A stretch of DNA of 64,000 bases from Desulfosarcina cetonica JCM 12296 (lineage in GTDB: Bacteria; Desulfobacterota; Desulfobacteria; Desulfobacterales; Desulfosarcinaceae): NCBI RefSeq assembly GCF_001311845.1, contig NZ_BBCC01000002.1, positions 41,904 through 105,903 on the forward strand, written 5' to 3'. Within the stretch, counting starts at the first letter, position 1, and every line of letters starts with the position of its first letter. Of the stretch, positions 28,817 to 38,381 are shown piece by piece. The notes beneath the pieces are model-generated. The model saw nothing but the letters and a program-made list of their open reading frames with translations. It had not been told where the DNA came from and did not search any database. The translations under genes were made by a program, and so were the position numbers.

Positions 28817-29844
28817 TCCTCGATTTTTTATCCAGTTTGTCCCGGTTCAGCACGGGCGGTTCAAAAGGCAGTCTTCGCATCCGATGGGGAAGCGTCAGGG
28901 CCATCGCCGCCTTCACGTCGGCGACGTGAACCGCTGTTCTTCCTTCCAACGCCGCAATGGTGATGCTCGTTCTCAGGGTTGCGATTTCGGCACGGTGGGT
29001 TTTGATTTCCAGATCCTGGCAAACGGATATGATCATCTCGATCAGGTTCTCATGGATCTCCACCTGGTTGAGCAGCGCCATGGCGTTCGTGATTTTTTGC
29101 GCCGTCTCCTTTTGCTGGTCTTCAAAGGCTTGCATGACGGCCAGGGGGTCCTTGTCGAAGTCATTGATGCGGTGGACAATGGCGATTCTTTCCTTGGCGT
29201 CATTCAGTTCGCCGACGGTGACCTGCAGGCCGAAGCGGTCCAACAGCTGGGGCCGCAGCTCGCCTTCTTCCGGATTCATCGTGCCGATCAGGGAGAAGTT
29301 GGCGGGATGCCGCACGGTAATGCCCTCCCGTTCAATGGTGTTCACCCCCAGGGCCGCGGAATCCAGAAGAAGGTCAGCGATATGATCGTCCAGCAGATTG
29401 ACTTCGTCGACGTAGAGAATACCCCGGTTCGTGGCGGCCAGAAGCCCGGGTTCAAGGGCCTTGATGCCTTCCCGGATGGCCTTTTCGATATCAAGGGTGC
29501 CGACAACCCGGTCCTCGGTGGCGCCCAGGGGAAGATTGATCACCCGGACCTTTCTTTTGAGGATGTCAAATGGCTCCCGTTGTTCATATTTGGACAGACA
29601 CGCGAAACACATGGTTTCCGGATTGCAGGGATCGCAACTGAAGGCGCAGTCCTCGACCACGTCGATTTCCGGCAGCAGCTCCGCCAGCCCACGCACCGCC
29701 GTGGATTTTGCGGTCCCCTTTTCGCCCCTGATCAGCACGCCGCCGATTTTGGGATTGATGACGTTCAGGATGAGGGCCTTTTTTCATTTCCGCCTGACCG
29801 ATGATCGCGGTAAAGGGAAGAACCCGGCAGCTGCATGAGATCAT
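28749..29844 (-). CDS. AAA+ chelatase-like ATPase (ChlI/BchI family), frame broken at about 29783
   Basis: Motor ATPase of a magnesium-chelatase-like or metal-centre-maturation complex. [14 protein letters not shown] starts the AAA+ domain, Walker A is GEKGTAKST, Walker B is [12 protein letters not shown], and a four-cysteine insert ([18 protein letters not shown]) could bind zinc as in other ChlI proteins. The frame shifts in an A6 run near 29783; removing one A yields 364 residues. The paired VWA gene directly follows, as in chelatase I/D or MoxR-VWA pairs. No porphyrin pathway or ChlH-type large subunit is present in the window, so the metal-insertion target is unknown. Confidence 0.82.
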
Positions 29845-29877
29845 GATGAAGGCTTTCCTGCTTTGGTTGGTGAATAG

Positions 29878-29907
29878 GAGCGGTTAGCCGCTAAGGGCTA
29901 ACCGCTC
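29878..29907 (-). terminator. Stem-loop between unknown gene and ChlI-like gene
   Basis: A perfect 12-bp inverted repeat (29878-29889 with 29896-29907) surrounds a 6-base loop in the gap after the gene ending at 29918. No T-run follows. It may partly separate the upstream oxidase genes from the downstream chelatase-deacetylase genes. Confidence 0.5.
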
Positions 29908-29917
29908 ACGTTCCGGA

Positions 29918-31036
29918 TCAGTTGCTAAGATAGTCGGGAAGATTCGCCTCTTTGGAGATGTTTTCGGGCATCTTCCCATGAAACAGGGCCTCCTCGTCGA
30001 CCTCGGTGTAGCCCAGGAGCTTCAGCCGCTCCCTGAACTCCTCTTCCTCGAACTCACCGAACCCGATCAGAACGCCGTCGTCATCCAAGCGGCCCTTTTC
30101 CTTCCACCATTCATCTTCATCCAGGTGTTTCGTCTCCCGCCAGAAACCCAAACTTCGTCTGAGGGTCCGCTGGTAGGGAATGGCCGCGCTGAAATCGGTT
30201 TTGACCCCGGGCTTGAGCAGTTCATCGTCGTGTTTGCCGTCGACCAGTTCCTCGAAATAGGTGTCGATATCGAACCCCATTTCCTCGGCCGCGGACTTCT
30301 GCAAGTCGTCCCAACCGCGTTCCTTGAAAAAATTGATCTCCTTGGGGGTGAACAGGTAGCGGCAGGTATGTTCCTTTTCATAATAGTATTTATGCTTATC
30401 CATGCTCTGCTCGCCGGGAATGACGGTTCCCAGAGCCCCGATATAGCCGCCAAGCCTGGCGTTGTTCTTGCGGTTCTGCCACAGCCCGTTATTGGCGATC
30501 AACGGAATGAACCAACCCCTTTCATTGGCGATCTCAATGGCCTTGAGTACGATCTCGCCCCTTGAAATATGGGCAAAGCAAAAGGGATGGTTGATATCAC
30601 CGGACCAATTCATGAAGTTGTCCGGCCGCATCAGTTCTCTGGGAAGCTTGTCCTTCTGGGATGCGACCTCGGGATCACGGGAAACGATGCCGTCACCCAT
30701 GCGCCAGTTCAGCCCCTGGTTGATGTTGGTTTTGAAAAAGACGACCGGGTTTCCCTGAAGCTGGATGGAAGAGCACCCCGGCGCGATCATCTGTTGCGCC
30801 ATGGAGAGACCTTCCCCATAAAACCAGTCCAGCATGGCGGCGGCCTGTTTCCTTCTGACCCCCTTGGTGATGTCGATTCTCTTTTCAACCCCCAGGGCCG
30901 CCCGGTCTTCCATTTTGCCGAGCTGTTCCTTGGCATCCTCTGCCAGCGGTTCCGGCATCACGGTCTGAAAGCGGGGCAGCTCCACTGCTTTGTAGCGTTG
31001 TCTTTCACCGCCCAAATCTACCATTTCCATCGCCAT
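29918..31036 (-). CDS. Protein of unknown function (372 aa) in oxidase operon
   Basis: I do not recognise this family. It is a soluble 372-residue protein, acidic and rich in aromatic residues, with no signal peptide or membrane segment. The N-terminal third includes GCSSIQLQGNPVVFFKTNINQG. The middle has NWSGDINHPFCFAHISRGE and ANERGWFIPLIANNGLWQNR, which look like a folded alpha/beta enzyme core. The C-terminal third is charged (EFEEEEFRERLKLLGYTEVD). A GGAGG site precedes the ATG. It follows the HdrD-like and FAD oxidase genes closely and may be a subunit or partner of that oxidoreductase. Confidence 0.65.
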   Translation of the reverse strand: MAMEMVDLGGERQRYKAVELPRFQTVMPEPLAEDAKEQLGKMEDRAALGVEKRIDITKGVRRKQAAAMLDWFYGEGLSMAQQMIAPGCSSIQLQGNPVVFFKTNINQGLNWRMGDGIVSRDPEVASQKDKLPRELMRPDNFMNWSGDINHPFCFAHISRGEIVLKAIEIANERGWFIPLIANNGLWQNRKNNARLGGYIGALGTVIPGEQSMDKHKYYYEKEHTCRYLFTPKEINFFKERGWDDLQKSAAEEMGFDIDTYFEELVDGKHDDELLKPGVKTDFSAAIPYQRTLRRSLGFWRETKHLDEDEWWKEKGRLDDDGVLIGFGEFEEEEFRERLKLLGYTEVDEEALFHGKMPENISKEANLPDYLSN

Positions 31037-31071
31037 TGGTTTCCTCCTTTACAGGTCACGATTTTTCTCGG

Positions 31072-32444
31072 TTAGCATGCTCCCTTGGGTCCCTTTTGCG
31101 TGCTGACGGCATCGCCGATGGGGACCAGGTCGTCCTCGCGGGCGCCACTGCTCACGGCCATGAGCTGGACGAGATCGACCACCTTCAGCTCGGAGGACGA
31201 TCCCTTGATGGCGTCCCGGATGTTCTGCTCGCAGAAGGGGCAGGTGGTGACGATGTATTCCGCACCGATGCCTTCGGCTTCGTGGATACGCTCGATGCCG
31301 ATGCTTTGGGCCAGGTCCGGATACCCGCTTTTCACCCCGCCACCGCAACCGCAGCAAAGGGAGTACTTTCGGTTACGCTCCATATCCTCGAAGGTTACCC
31401 CGGGAATACTCTGGAGCATCTCCCTGGGCGTTTCGTAAACATGGCAATGCCGGCCCAGATGGCAGGGGTCGTGGTAGGTGGCTTTGAATTTAAACCCATT
31501 GCCGAAAGAGAGTTTGCCTTCTTCAAGGAGCCGTTTCGCGTAGATGCTGGTGTGGATGATTTCAGCCTTGATCTTGGGCACATCGTCTTCGTACTCGGAC
31601 AACTCGTCGTAGTCCTGAAACATGGTCTTGAAGCATCCCGCACAGGAGGTGACGATGGTTTTGAGGCCATAATTGTCGTAAAGATCGTTCAGCAGTTCCA
31701 CGTTGCGTTTGGCAATGGACTTGAACACGCCTTGCTCGCCGGTTCGCATGGCGATGGAGCCACAGCAGATCTCTTTCTCTCCCAGATACCCCCAGTTGAC
31801 CCCGACCTTATCCAGAAGCTGGGCCGTGGCCAGGACCACGTCCTGAAGCGTCTGGTCCAAGGGCGCCGTGCAACCGTGGAAGAGAAGCACATCGATGTTC
31901 TCCATTTTCTTGCCCAGGTTCTTCCCGGAAAGATTCTTTTTTCTGGCCCAGTTAGCCTTGGCGCGCCGTGGTTGGCCCCAGGGGTTGTCGTAGTTGGAGA
32001 GGCTGCCCAGCAACATGCGGTGCCCCTCCAAATGCGCGAAACCCATCTCCATGAGGTCGGCCCGCAGGTTTTCAAAGGTGTTGGCCCGGTCATTGACCCG
32101 GGTAATCGGCCAGCTTTGGGTTTCCGTATGGGTGGAGTGGCAGACTTCCGTGCATGCGTTGCAGGTGGTACACATGAAGACGCTGTCCACCAGTTCCTGG
32201 GAGGCTCGAGCCGGCCCTCCAGCAGCGCCCGGATCGCCTGCATGCGGCCGCGGGGCAGAAACACCTCGAACTTATTGCCGTGGTTGAAAACCGGACACGC
32301 GCCGAAGATGCCCGCCAGCATTCTGTTGTCGTTCAGACAGGAGCCGCACTGCATGCACCATTCATAGGATCGGGGATCCATCTCCTCCAGGTTATGAAAT
32401 TGGGTGCGGTAGAGTTTTCTTTTTCCTTTCTCATGTTTTCCCAC
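31072..32444 (-). CDS. HdrD-like Fe-S oxidoreductase (frame broken at about 32205)
   Basis: Fe-S partner of the adjacent FAD-linked oxidase, comparable to GlcF or HdrD. The N-terminal part has two cluster sets (CMQCGSC...CP near residue 30 and CTTCNACTEVC near 90). The rest has two CCG domains with CTAPLDQ, ICCGS, SCAGC and then DPCHLGRHCHVYETPR, CCGCGGG, TCPFC. The frame shifts near 32205 (EGRLEPP / ELVDSVFMC); one added C gives 457 residues. The YDNPWGQPR segment and layout match a fused version of the HdrC/HdrB pair at 21449-22859, which suggests paralogy. Confidence 0.84.
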
Positions 32445-32454
32445 TCCTTATCGC

Positions 32455-34011
32455 TTAATCATTGAAATGAAACTTGCCGGGGCTCAAGATGCCGTTGGGA
32501 TCCAGCGTGTCTTTGATGGATTTTAAGAACTTGAGGTAATTTGCTTCGTAGTAGCCGTTTTCCACCATGTACTGGCTGTAGAGGGGGCCCGTCCAGATGG
32601 GCATCCCGCCGGCGTCCATGATGCACCGGGCGTCTTCCATGCGCAGGTCATAGCGCGTTTTTTCCGCGTCCGGCAGTTCCGGAATTTCATCCCGGGTGGG
32701 GCACCCGCTGACCAGTTTCACGCCACCACCGACCGGCGATAGGATGATGCCGGGAATGGGCATGTTGGAATCCTGGTAATCGACCAAGCGTTCATCGTAG
32801 TTTTTAAAATTCTCCTCCAGGCCTTGGATGAGCCCGTCCCAGTGCACATCGATGATGTTGAACGCGGCGCCCGGACCACCGGCCGCCCCCCAGAACCAAT
32901 GGGCATAAGACCAGTTACCGGTCTTCCATAGAAGCCATTCCGCGTAATTCCCCTCCTCGATGGTATCGCCGAACACCTTGCAACCGTATTTTTCGCAAAT
33001 GTCATCCAGTGTTTTCAGATTGGCGTCGAGCTCTTCCTGGGAATGACCGCACGCGATCAATCCCAATGCACCATTTTGATTGATCTTTCCCGGCTCCAGC
33101 GCGCGTGTCCACGGTTCGTAGAATTCCGCACCCGCCAGGAAGTTGAAGCAGACGTAATTGAAGTAGGCGATGGAGTGGATACCGGGGTTGCCAAGCTGCT
33201 CCCATTCCTTGCAGATGGCTACGGCGTTGCGGATATCCTTGATCAGGTCCACATCCTCCCCATTGGCACCGGTCCGGTCGTCGCCGGGGACCAGGTAGGT
33301 TTTGCACTTCCAGAATTTCGGCATGGGAAATATCTGCAGGGAAATCTTGGTTTTGATCCCGAGAATGCCGGGGTCTCCGATAAACATGCCCGTGAGGTCC
33401 GGCCCGCCGAGAAATCTTCCGCCGAACCACGGCCGGCCTTTCGGATTCGCGGCGGAACCCGTGTTGATGATCTCGCCGGTGGGCAACACCACCTCAACAC
33501 TCGCCACCAGTCGGCCGGGCCCCATGAACATGGTCTCGCCGCCGCCGCCCACCGACGCGTTGGCCACGGCGCCGCCCACGGTGGCCGCACTGTTGGCCGG
33601 ACCCAGTTGGCCGGGATAATAGCCTTGTTTCAGCAGTGCGGTCGTCAACTGCCCCATTTGGACGCCCGCCTGAACCGTGGCCACCGCGTGATCCAAGTCG
33701 ATATCCAGGATCTTGTTCATCCGCTTGTTGAGGTCGATCAGGATCACGCCTTCTTTGGTGGGCTTTGCGCCCATGGAGAGATCCGCGCCGGTCCCCCTGG
33801 CCAGAATGGGTACCTTGAACGCGTTGGCAATTTTAACGATGCCGGAAACCTCTTCCGTGGTCGCGGGCAGGACCACCGCCGCCGGTGCCTGGCGACCCGA
33901 AACCGAATCCAGGCTTTTGCCGTAAGGTTGCACGATAAAATCCGCATCCGAGCAGTAGTCCTTGCCCACGACCTCGGACAACTTGTCCATGATCTTTTTG
34001 TCTAACGCCAT
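32455..34011 (-). CDS. FAD-linked oxidase (GlcD / VAO family)
   Basis: A 518-residue flavoprotein of the vanillyl-alcohol oxidase superfamily that oxidises a hydroxy acid or alcohol. A PCMH-type FAD-binding domain is seen in PAAVVLPATTEEVSGIVKIA, PILARGTGADLSMG and the pyrophosphate loop NSAATVGGAVANASVGGGG (about residues 40-160). The substrate-binding C-terminal domain follows and ends DPNGILSPGKFHF, typical of the family. It lacks a signal peptide. The HdrD-like gene starts 10 bases downstream, so electrons from the flavin probably pass to that Fe-S protein. Substrate unknown; glycolate/lactate- and cresol-type oxidases are both relatives. Confidence 0.85.
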   Translation of the reverse strand: MALDKKIMDKLSEVVGKDYCSDADFIVQPYGKSLDSVSGRQAPAAVVLPATTEEVSGIVKIANAFKVPILARGTGADLSMGAKPTKEGVILIDLNKRMNKILDIDLDHAVATVQAGVQMGQLTTALLKQGYYPGQLGPANSAATVGGAVANASVGGGGETMFMGPGRLVASVEVVLPTGEIINTGSAANPKGRPWFGGRFLGGPDLTGMFIGDPGILGIKTKISLQIFPMPKFWKCKTYLVPGDDRTGANGEDVDLIKDIRNAVAICKEWEQLGNPGIHSIAYFNYVCFNFLAGAEFYEPWTRALEPGKINQNGALGLIACGHSQEELDANLKTLDDICEKYGCKVFGDTIEEGNYAEWLLWKTGNWSYAHWFWGAAGGPGAAFNIIDVHWDGLIQGLEENFKNYDERLVDYQDSNMPIPGIILSPVGGGVKLVSGCPTRDEIPELPDAEKTRYDLRMEDARCIMDAGGMPIWTGPLYSQYMVENGYYEANYLKFLKSIKDTLDPNGILSPGKFHFND

Positions 34012-34130
34012 TGAACATTCCTCCTTTTAATCCATTGGGTAACGAATGTTGTTGCCTGCGTCCCGTCGCTAATGCCAATCGTTTTTTGCGGTATCCATTC
34101 CAGCCGATGCCGACGCGCCGTCATTCTTGA

Positions 34131-36088
34131 TCAGGATTGAAGTTCAGGAATGTCCTTGTAGTATTCCAGCGCTTCGGGGTTGGACAACGCGTCGCGATTC
34201 GTAATCTCTTCATTGTGAATGACCTTTCTCACGGCGACTTCCACTTTTTTCATGTTCAGGGTATAGGGAATGCCCTCGACCGCGATGATTTTTGAAGGAA
34301 TATGGCGCGGAGACGCGTTCAGCTTGATGGCGGTCCGTATTTTGGCCTTAAGGTCGTCGGTCAGCGTGTAACCGTCCTTCATCAGGACAAACAAAATAAC
34401 CCTGACGTCTCCCTTCCACTTTTGCCCGACCACCACGCTGTCCTGGATTTCATCAAAGGATTCGATCTGCCGGTAAATCTCGGCGGTGCCGATCCGGACG
34501 CCGCCGGGGTTGAGGGTGGCGTCGGAACGGCCGTGGATGACGACGCCGCCCGTATCGGTGATGTTGATATAGTCGCCGTGACACCAAATATTGGGATATT
34601 TATCGAAGTAAGCGCTCTGGTAGCGGCTTCCGTCCGGGTCGTTCCAAAAGTAAATCGGCATGCTGGGAAAGGGCGCCTCGCAAACCAGTTCCCCCTTTTC
34701 CCCGATCACCGGCTCCCCGTTTTCGTTGTAGGCCTTGACCTTCATGCCAAGGCACCTGGCCTGGAGCTCTCCCCGGAAAACCGGGCCGATGGGGTTGGCC
34801 CCGACAAAACACCCGTTCAAGTCCGACCCACCAGAGATAGAAGCGAGCTGCACGTCTTCTTTGATATCCCGATGCACGAAATCGAATTGCTCGGGGGACA
34901 GGGGCGAGCCGGTGGAGAGAATGGTTCGGATGGAACGCAAGTCAAACAGGGCGCCGGGCTTGATGCCGCTGGCCTCCAGGGCCTGGAGGTAACCGGCGCT
35001 GGTGCCGAAGACGGTGATTTTCTCTTCTTCGGCCATTTTCCACAAGGTGCTGGCATCCGGATAAAAGGGATTGCCGTCATAAAGGACGAGGGTCGCGCCA
35101 ATGGAAAGGGCGCTGGTCAACCAGTTCCACATCATCCAGCCACAGGTGGTAAAGTAGAAGATGGTGTCTTCCCGCTTGAGATCCGTGTTCAGTCGCATTT
35201 CCTTCATCTGGTTGATCAGGATGCCCGCGGTGCTTTGCACCATGCATTTGGGCAGGCCGGTGGTTCCCGAGGAATACATGATGTACAGGGGCTGATCCGG
35301 CGGGAGCTGTTCGAATTCGATCTTCTCGCCGCTGAATCCGGCAACGAAGTTTCGTAGGCCACCGCGTTGGGGATGATGCCGATGTCGGGTTGCGCTTCGG
35401 TATAAGGAATGACGATGACCTTTTCAATGGAGGGGATCTTCTCGACAATTCCGGCCACCCGCTCCAGGGAGCTGAGTTTCTTGTTCTTGTAATAGTACCC
35501 GTCAGCGATGAAAAGGATCCGCGGCTGAATCTGTCCGAAGCGGTCAAACACCCCGTTGATCCCGAAGTCCGGCGAGCAGGAAGACCACGTGGCACCCACG
35601 CTCACGGCTGCGAGCATGGCGATGATGGCTTCCGGCATATTGGGGATGAACCCGGCGACGCGGTCGCCCGGCTTGATGCCGTATTCTCGCAATGCGTTGG
35701 AAAGCTTGGCCACCCGTTCAAAAAGGTCTGCGTAGGTCAATTTCCGAGTGACGACGGCTTCTCCCCGGAAGACGAGCGCGACCCGGTCATCCCGGAAACG
35801 CAGCAGGTTTTCGGCAAAGTTGAGCCTGGCACCCTCGAACCATTTGGCGCCCGGCATTATGGTTGCGTCATCCACGACCCGGTCGAATTTCCGGGAAGCC
35901 TTGATTTCGAGGAAATCCCATAAATCCCCCCAGAAGTCGGAAAGATGATCAACCGACCATTGGTAGAGATCACCATAGGAGCCGATGTTCAACCGATGGT
36001 TCGCGTTGACGGCATTGATAAACTTCATCATGTTCGACTTCTGGACCGTCTCCGGCGTGGGTTCCCACATGATTCTCGATTCACCCAT
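34131..36088 (-). CDS. aacS: Acetoacetyl-CoA synthetase (frame broken at about 35352)
   Basis: AMP-forming ligase that activates acetoacetate (or a similar short oxo acid) to its CoA ester. The first frame has MWEPTPETVQKSNMMKFI, KWFEGARLNFAENLL and GATWSSCSPDFG, all typical of AacS; the second has the P-loop MYSSGTTGLPKCMVQS, TTCGWMMWN and the HGRSDATLNPGGVRIGTAEI signature. One T restored (GAA-ACT-TTC) joins them into 652 residues, the normal AacS length. The start MGESRIM at 36088 has a well-placed AGGAG; the open frame runs 54 bases further upstream. Activation of acetoacetate suggests that the cluster makes or uses a ketone-derived product. Confidence 0.88.
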
Positions 36089-36177
36089 TTCTTTCTCCTG
36101 ATTCCCTTCTTGCTTAAAATTGATCGTCTCGTTAAAAGCCAAAATCCTTGAATTTCGTGGACTCGAGAAGCCCGACG

Positions 36178-37497
36178 TCAGGAAATCACGGACGCGATCA
36201 CGTCTTCCAGGGTATCGGCGGATATCTCAAGCTCCGTCCCGGTGGTGACGGCTTCGATCAGCTTTGCTTCCGTGATCTCAGGCGCCATGATCGCAAATAT
36301 CGGATCGATTCCAAAAATGTAGGCCACCGCTTGGCGCCGCTGCCACCAGGCGGCGTCCGTCGCGCCATCAAAGGCGGCGAACAGGGGCTGGGATGGACAC
36401 CAGGGGCTGAAGGGCGTTGTTCCCGCGTCTTGCGTGTTTTCCTTTAATCCGGGAACCTGTTTTTGCATGCTTTCAAAATCGCCGGCTCCGCTTTTCTCCA
36501 GCATGGCTGCCGCCGCAGTCGGGTCGATCCCGTATTTGTTGCAGGCCTCGATCATCCTGCAGGCCTGCTCGGCCGAAAGATTCAACTTTTTGAAGCCGAG
36601 CAACGCGGCGATATCCGTGATCATGACGCCGGGCTCTTCCACATCGGACTCTTTCATGACCGTTGGTGCCTCGTTGTATTTTACAAAGGTATTGTAGGGA
36701 AAAGGGGTGTTGAAGGCCGCGCTGTGACGGTGAACCAGGGGGGCGATCCAATCGACGATGTTCTCCGCCCCCATTGCCGCCGGAAACGCGATGCATCCCT
36801 TTTTGGCCAACGCGGGATTTTGGGTCAAAAGGGAAACGAGGTCCGTGCATTTGTCGAGAAAATCTTCCGGATCCGCGACTTCCATAAGCCCCATCCCCCG
36901 CATGGCGATGGTTTTCAGCTTTTTTTCTCCGAAAAGTCTGCCGAACCCCCACCGGTCGCCGCTTGACCAACAGTTGACCAGCACCTGCGCCGCGTTGGTG
37001 TCGACCTCGGCAGCCTTTCCCACCGATAAAAACTGGATCAGCTCATCGCCGAGTTTTCCGCGAAGGCCTTTTTTGTTGTCCACGATTTCCCATGGGGTCA
37101 TGTCGTAAATCTCGTCAGCAGGCTTGATGTCCGCGATTCCGTCGTGCAGCCAAAGATAGACAGGGGTTTCGGACACGCCCTTGATGACGATATAGTCGAA
37201 CCCGGCGTACTTAAATTCCATACCGGCGTGCTGGCAGAACGGAGCGTGGCAGACGTTGTTTGTTCTGGGGCTTCTGGCCGTCAGGATACCCAAGGAAGAT
37301 CCGGGGAACAGGCTTCCGGTGAGCAGCCCGGTTCCGATCACGATGGGATCTTCGTCGGCATATTTCTCATACAGATGCTTTGTAATGCCGATGCCGCCGA
37401 TCCGTTCGGTTACGAGATCCTCATCCAGTTCATCTTCCATTACTTTACGGCTTGCCAGATCGATCACCGCGATTTTGTCAGCTGAGAGATATTCCAT
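36178..37497 (-). CDS. Aldehyde ferredoxin oxidoreductase-like protein, short and without cluster cysteines
   Basis: The N-terminal ~210 residues match the tungstopterin-binding domain of the AOR family (GIGITKHLYEKY, GTGLLTGSLFPGSSLG, ARSPRTNN, FKYAGFDYIVIKG, GRLFGEKKLKTIAMRG). At 439 residues it is well short of the usual ~600, and the CxxCxxxC set that binds the [4Fe-4S] cluster is absent; only isolated cysteines are seen (KKGCIAFP, EACNKYG). The region that should follow the cluster (LLGFKKLNLSAEQACRMIEACNKYGID) is recognisable. It may bind W-pterin without a cluster, with the ferredoxin-like gene upstream supplying electron transfer. A 19-base gap links it to that gene. Confidence 0.75.
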   Translation of the reverse strand: MEYLSADKIAVIDLASRKVMEDELDEDLVTERIGGIGITKHLYEKYADEDPIVIGTGLLTGSLFPGSSLGILTARSPRTNNVCHAPFCQHAGMEFKYAGFDYIVIKGVSETPVYLWLHDGIADIKPADEIYDMTPWEIVDNKKGLRGKLGDELIQFLSVGKAAEVDTNAAQVLVNCWSSGDRWGFGRLFGEKKLKTIAMRGMGLMEVADPEDFLDKCTDLVSLLTQNPALAKKGCIAFPAAMGAENIVDWIAPLVHRHSAAFNTPFPYNTFVKYNEAPTVMKESDVEEPGVMITDIAALLGFKKLNLSAEQACRMIEACNKYGIDPTAAAAMLEKSGAGDFESMQKQVPGLKENTQDAGTTPFSPWCPSQPLFAAFDGATDAAWWQRRQAVAYIFGIDPIFAIMAPEITEAKLIEAVTTGTELEISADTLEDVIASVIS

Positions 37498-37515
37498 TCT
37501 TTTTCGACTCCTTCG

Positions 37516-37865
37516 TTATTCAACAGAGATGACGTTATGGGGGCAAACCCTTACGCAGAAAGGTCCCTTTTCTTCATTTTCACACAAATCGCAGGCCTCC
37601 CTGAGCAAGATGGGTTTGGCGGCCGGGTCGGCTTCCACGTTTTCATCCACGACACCGATGCGTTGGATTTCCACCCTTCGGGCCTGGAAAGGACCAGATT
37701 CTCCGGTTCCTTGAGCATGATACCGAAATAATTTTTTTTCTCTCTGTTGCGATAGGTCACGATACTCGACGCGAGCATGGCCAGGGCTTCATCTCGATGG
37801 TAGCCGCAGGCCAATTCACATGCCATGCACGACGTGCATTTCAGGGAATCAAATTTTAACCCCAT
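37516..37865 (-). CDS. Ferredoxin-like Fe-S protein next to AOR gene (frame broken at about 37680)
   Basis: Electron-transfer protein of the HycB/AOR-partner kind. The first cluster set is CTSCMACELACGYH near residue 10. As read, the frame runs into unrelated sequence after SRPEG; restoring one G in a GGG run gives VEIQRIGVVDENVEADPAA followed by the second set CDLCENEEKGPFCVRVCP and a stop at 37516, 116 residues. It is the first gene of the long minus-strand run and probably serves the AOR-like protein. Confidence 0.78.
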
Positions 37866-38280
37866 TTTTTATCCTCCTTGGGCGTGTTAAAGATGTTTGG
37901 ATCTTTTCTCGATCCGAAAATGATAATCCGATTAAGAACATGTATGTGATGCTGAATTTTAAATTGAATTCATTTTCATACTTGACTTCATTTTCTAAAA
38001 GCAATCAGGATGCCATCAAGCCAATCTTTATGTTAGCTATTGGATTTATTTATTTTTTGTAGCGATTTAAAGATTTCTGGGTGGGCGGGGACAAAGGGTG
38101 AGATGGCTGATTTCAGCCAGTTGGAAACCGGTGATCATTTCTATTTTTCGGCCAAACATATTTTTTGTTGCGTATTTTCAGCGCATTACACTTTCTCTAA
38201 AATCAGCCACCCTAAGCTTACCATTTTCAGAGCCCCCAACCCCCACCGGATGCCTGGCCAGCGTTCCGGGATCCCAAAAA
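37866..38280. other. AT-rich leader region of the minus-strand cluster
   Basis: No gene is visible. The stretch 37920-38060 is AT-rich and lies directly upstream of the ferredoxin-AOR operon read leftwards, so the main promoter of the cluster should be here. I could not pick a specific -10/-35 or -24/-12 pair with confidence. Confidence 0.5.
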
Positions 38281-38338
38281 CATCACCGGCCACGCGCCTG
38301 GCGCGTGGCCGGTGATGAAGCCCCCGCGAAGGGGGCTT
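38281..38338 (-). terminator. Tandem strong stem-loops after outer-membrane protein gene
   Basis: One perfect 16-bp stem (38281-38296 with 38302-38317) and a second 8-bp stem (38318-38325 with 38331-38338) lie side by side. Read on the minus strand the large stem is followed by TTTTT, so it terminates the gene at 38382-39305. Confidence 0.85.
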
Positions 38339-38381
38339 TGTTGTCGGGAAAGCCCTTGAAGGGGCTCATGTTGGCGTTTTC

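Noticed and set aside
31036..32367. Long plus-strand open frame (443 codons) opposite the HdrD-like gene
   Set aside because: It is the antisense shadow of a GC-rich coding gene; its translation is rich in His, Gly and Arg with no domain. The same holds for long antisense frames over nadC-valS, hdrA, lepA and leuC.
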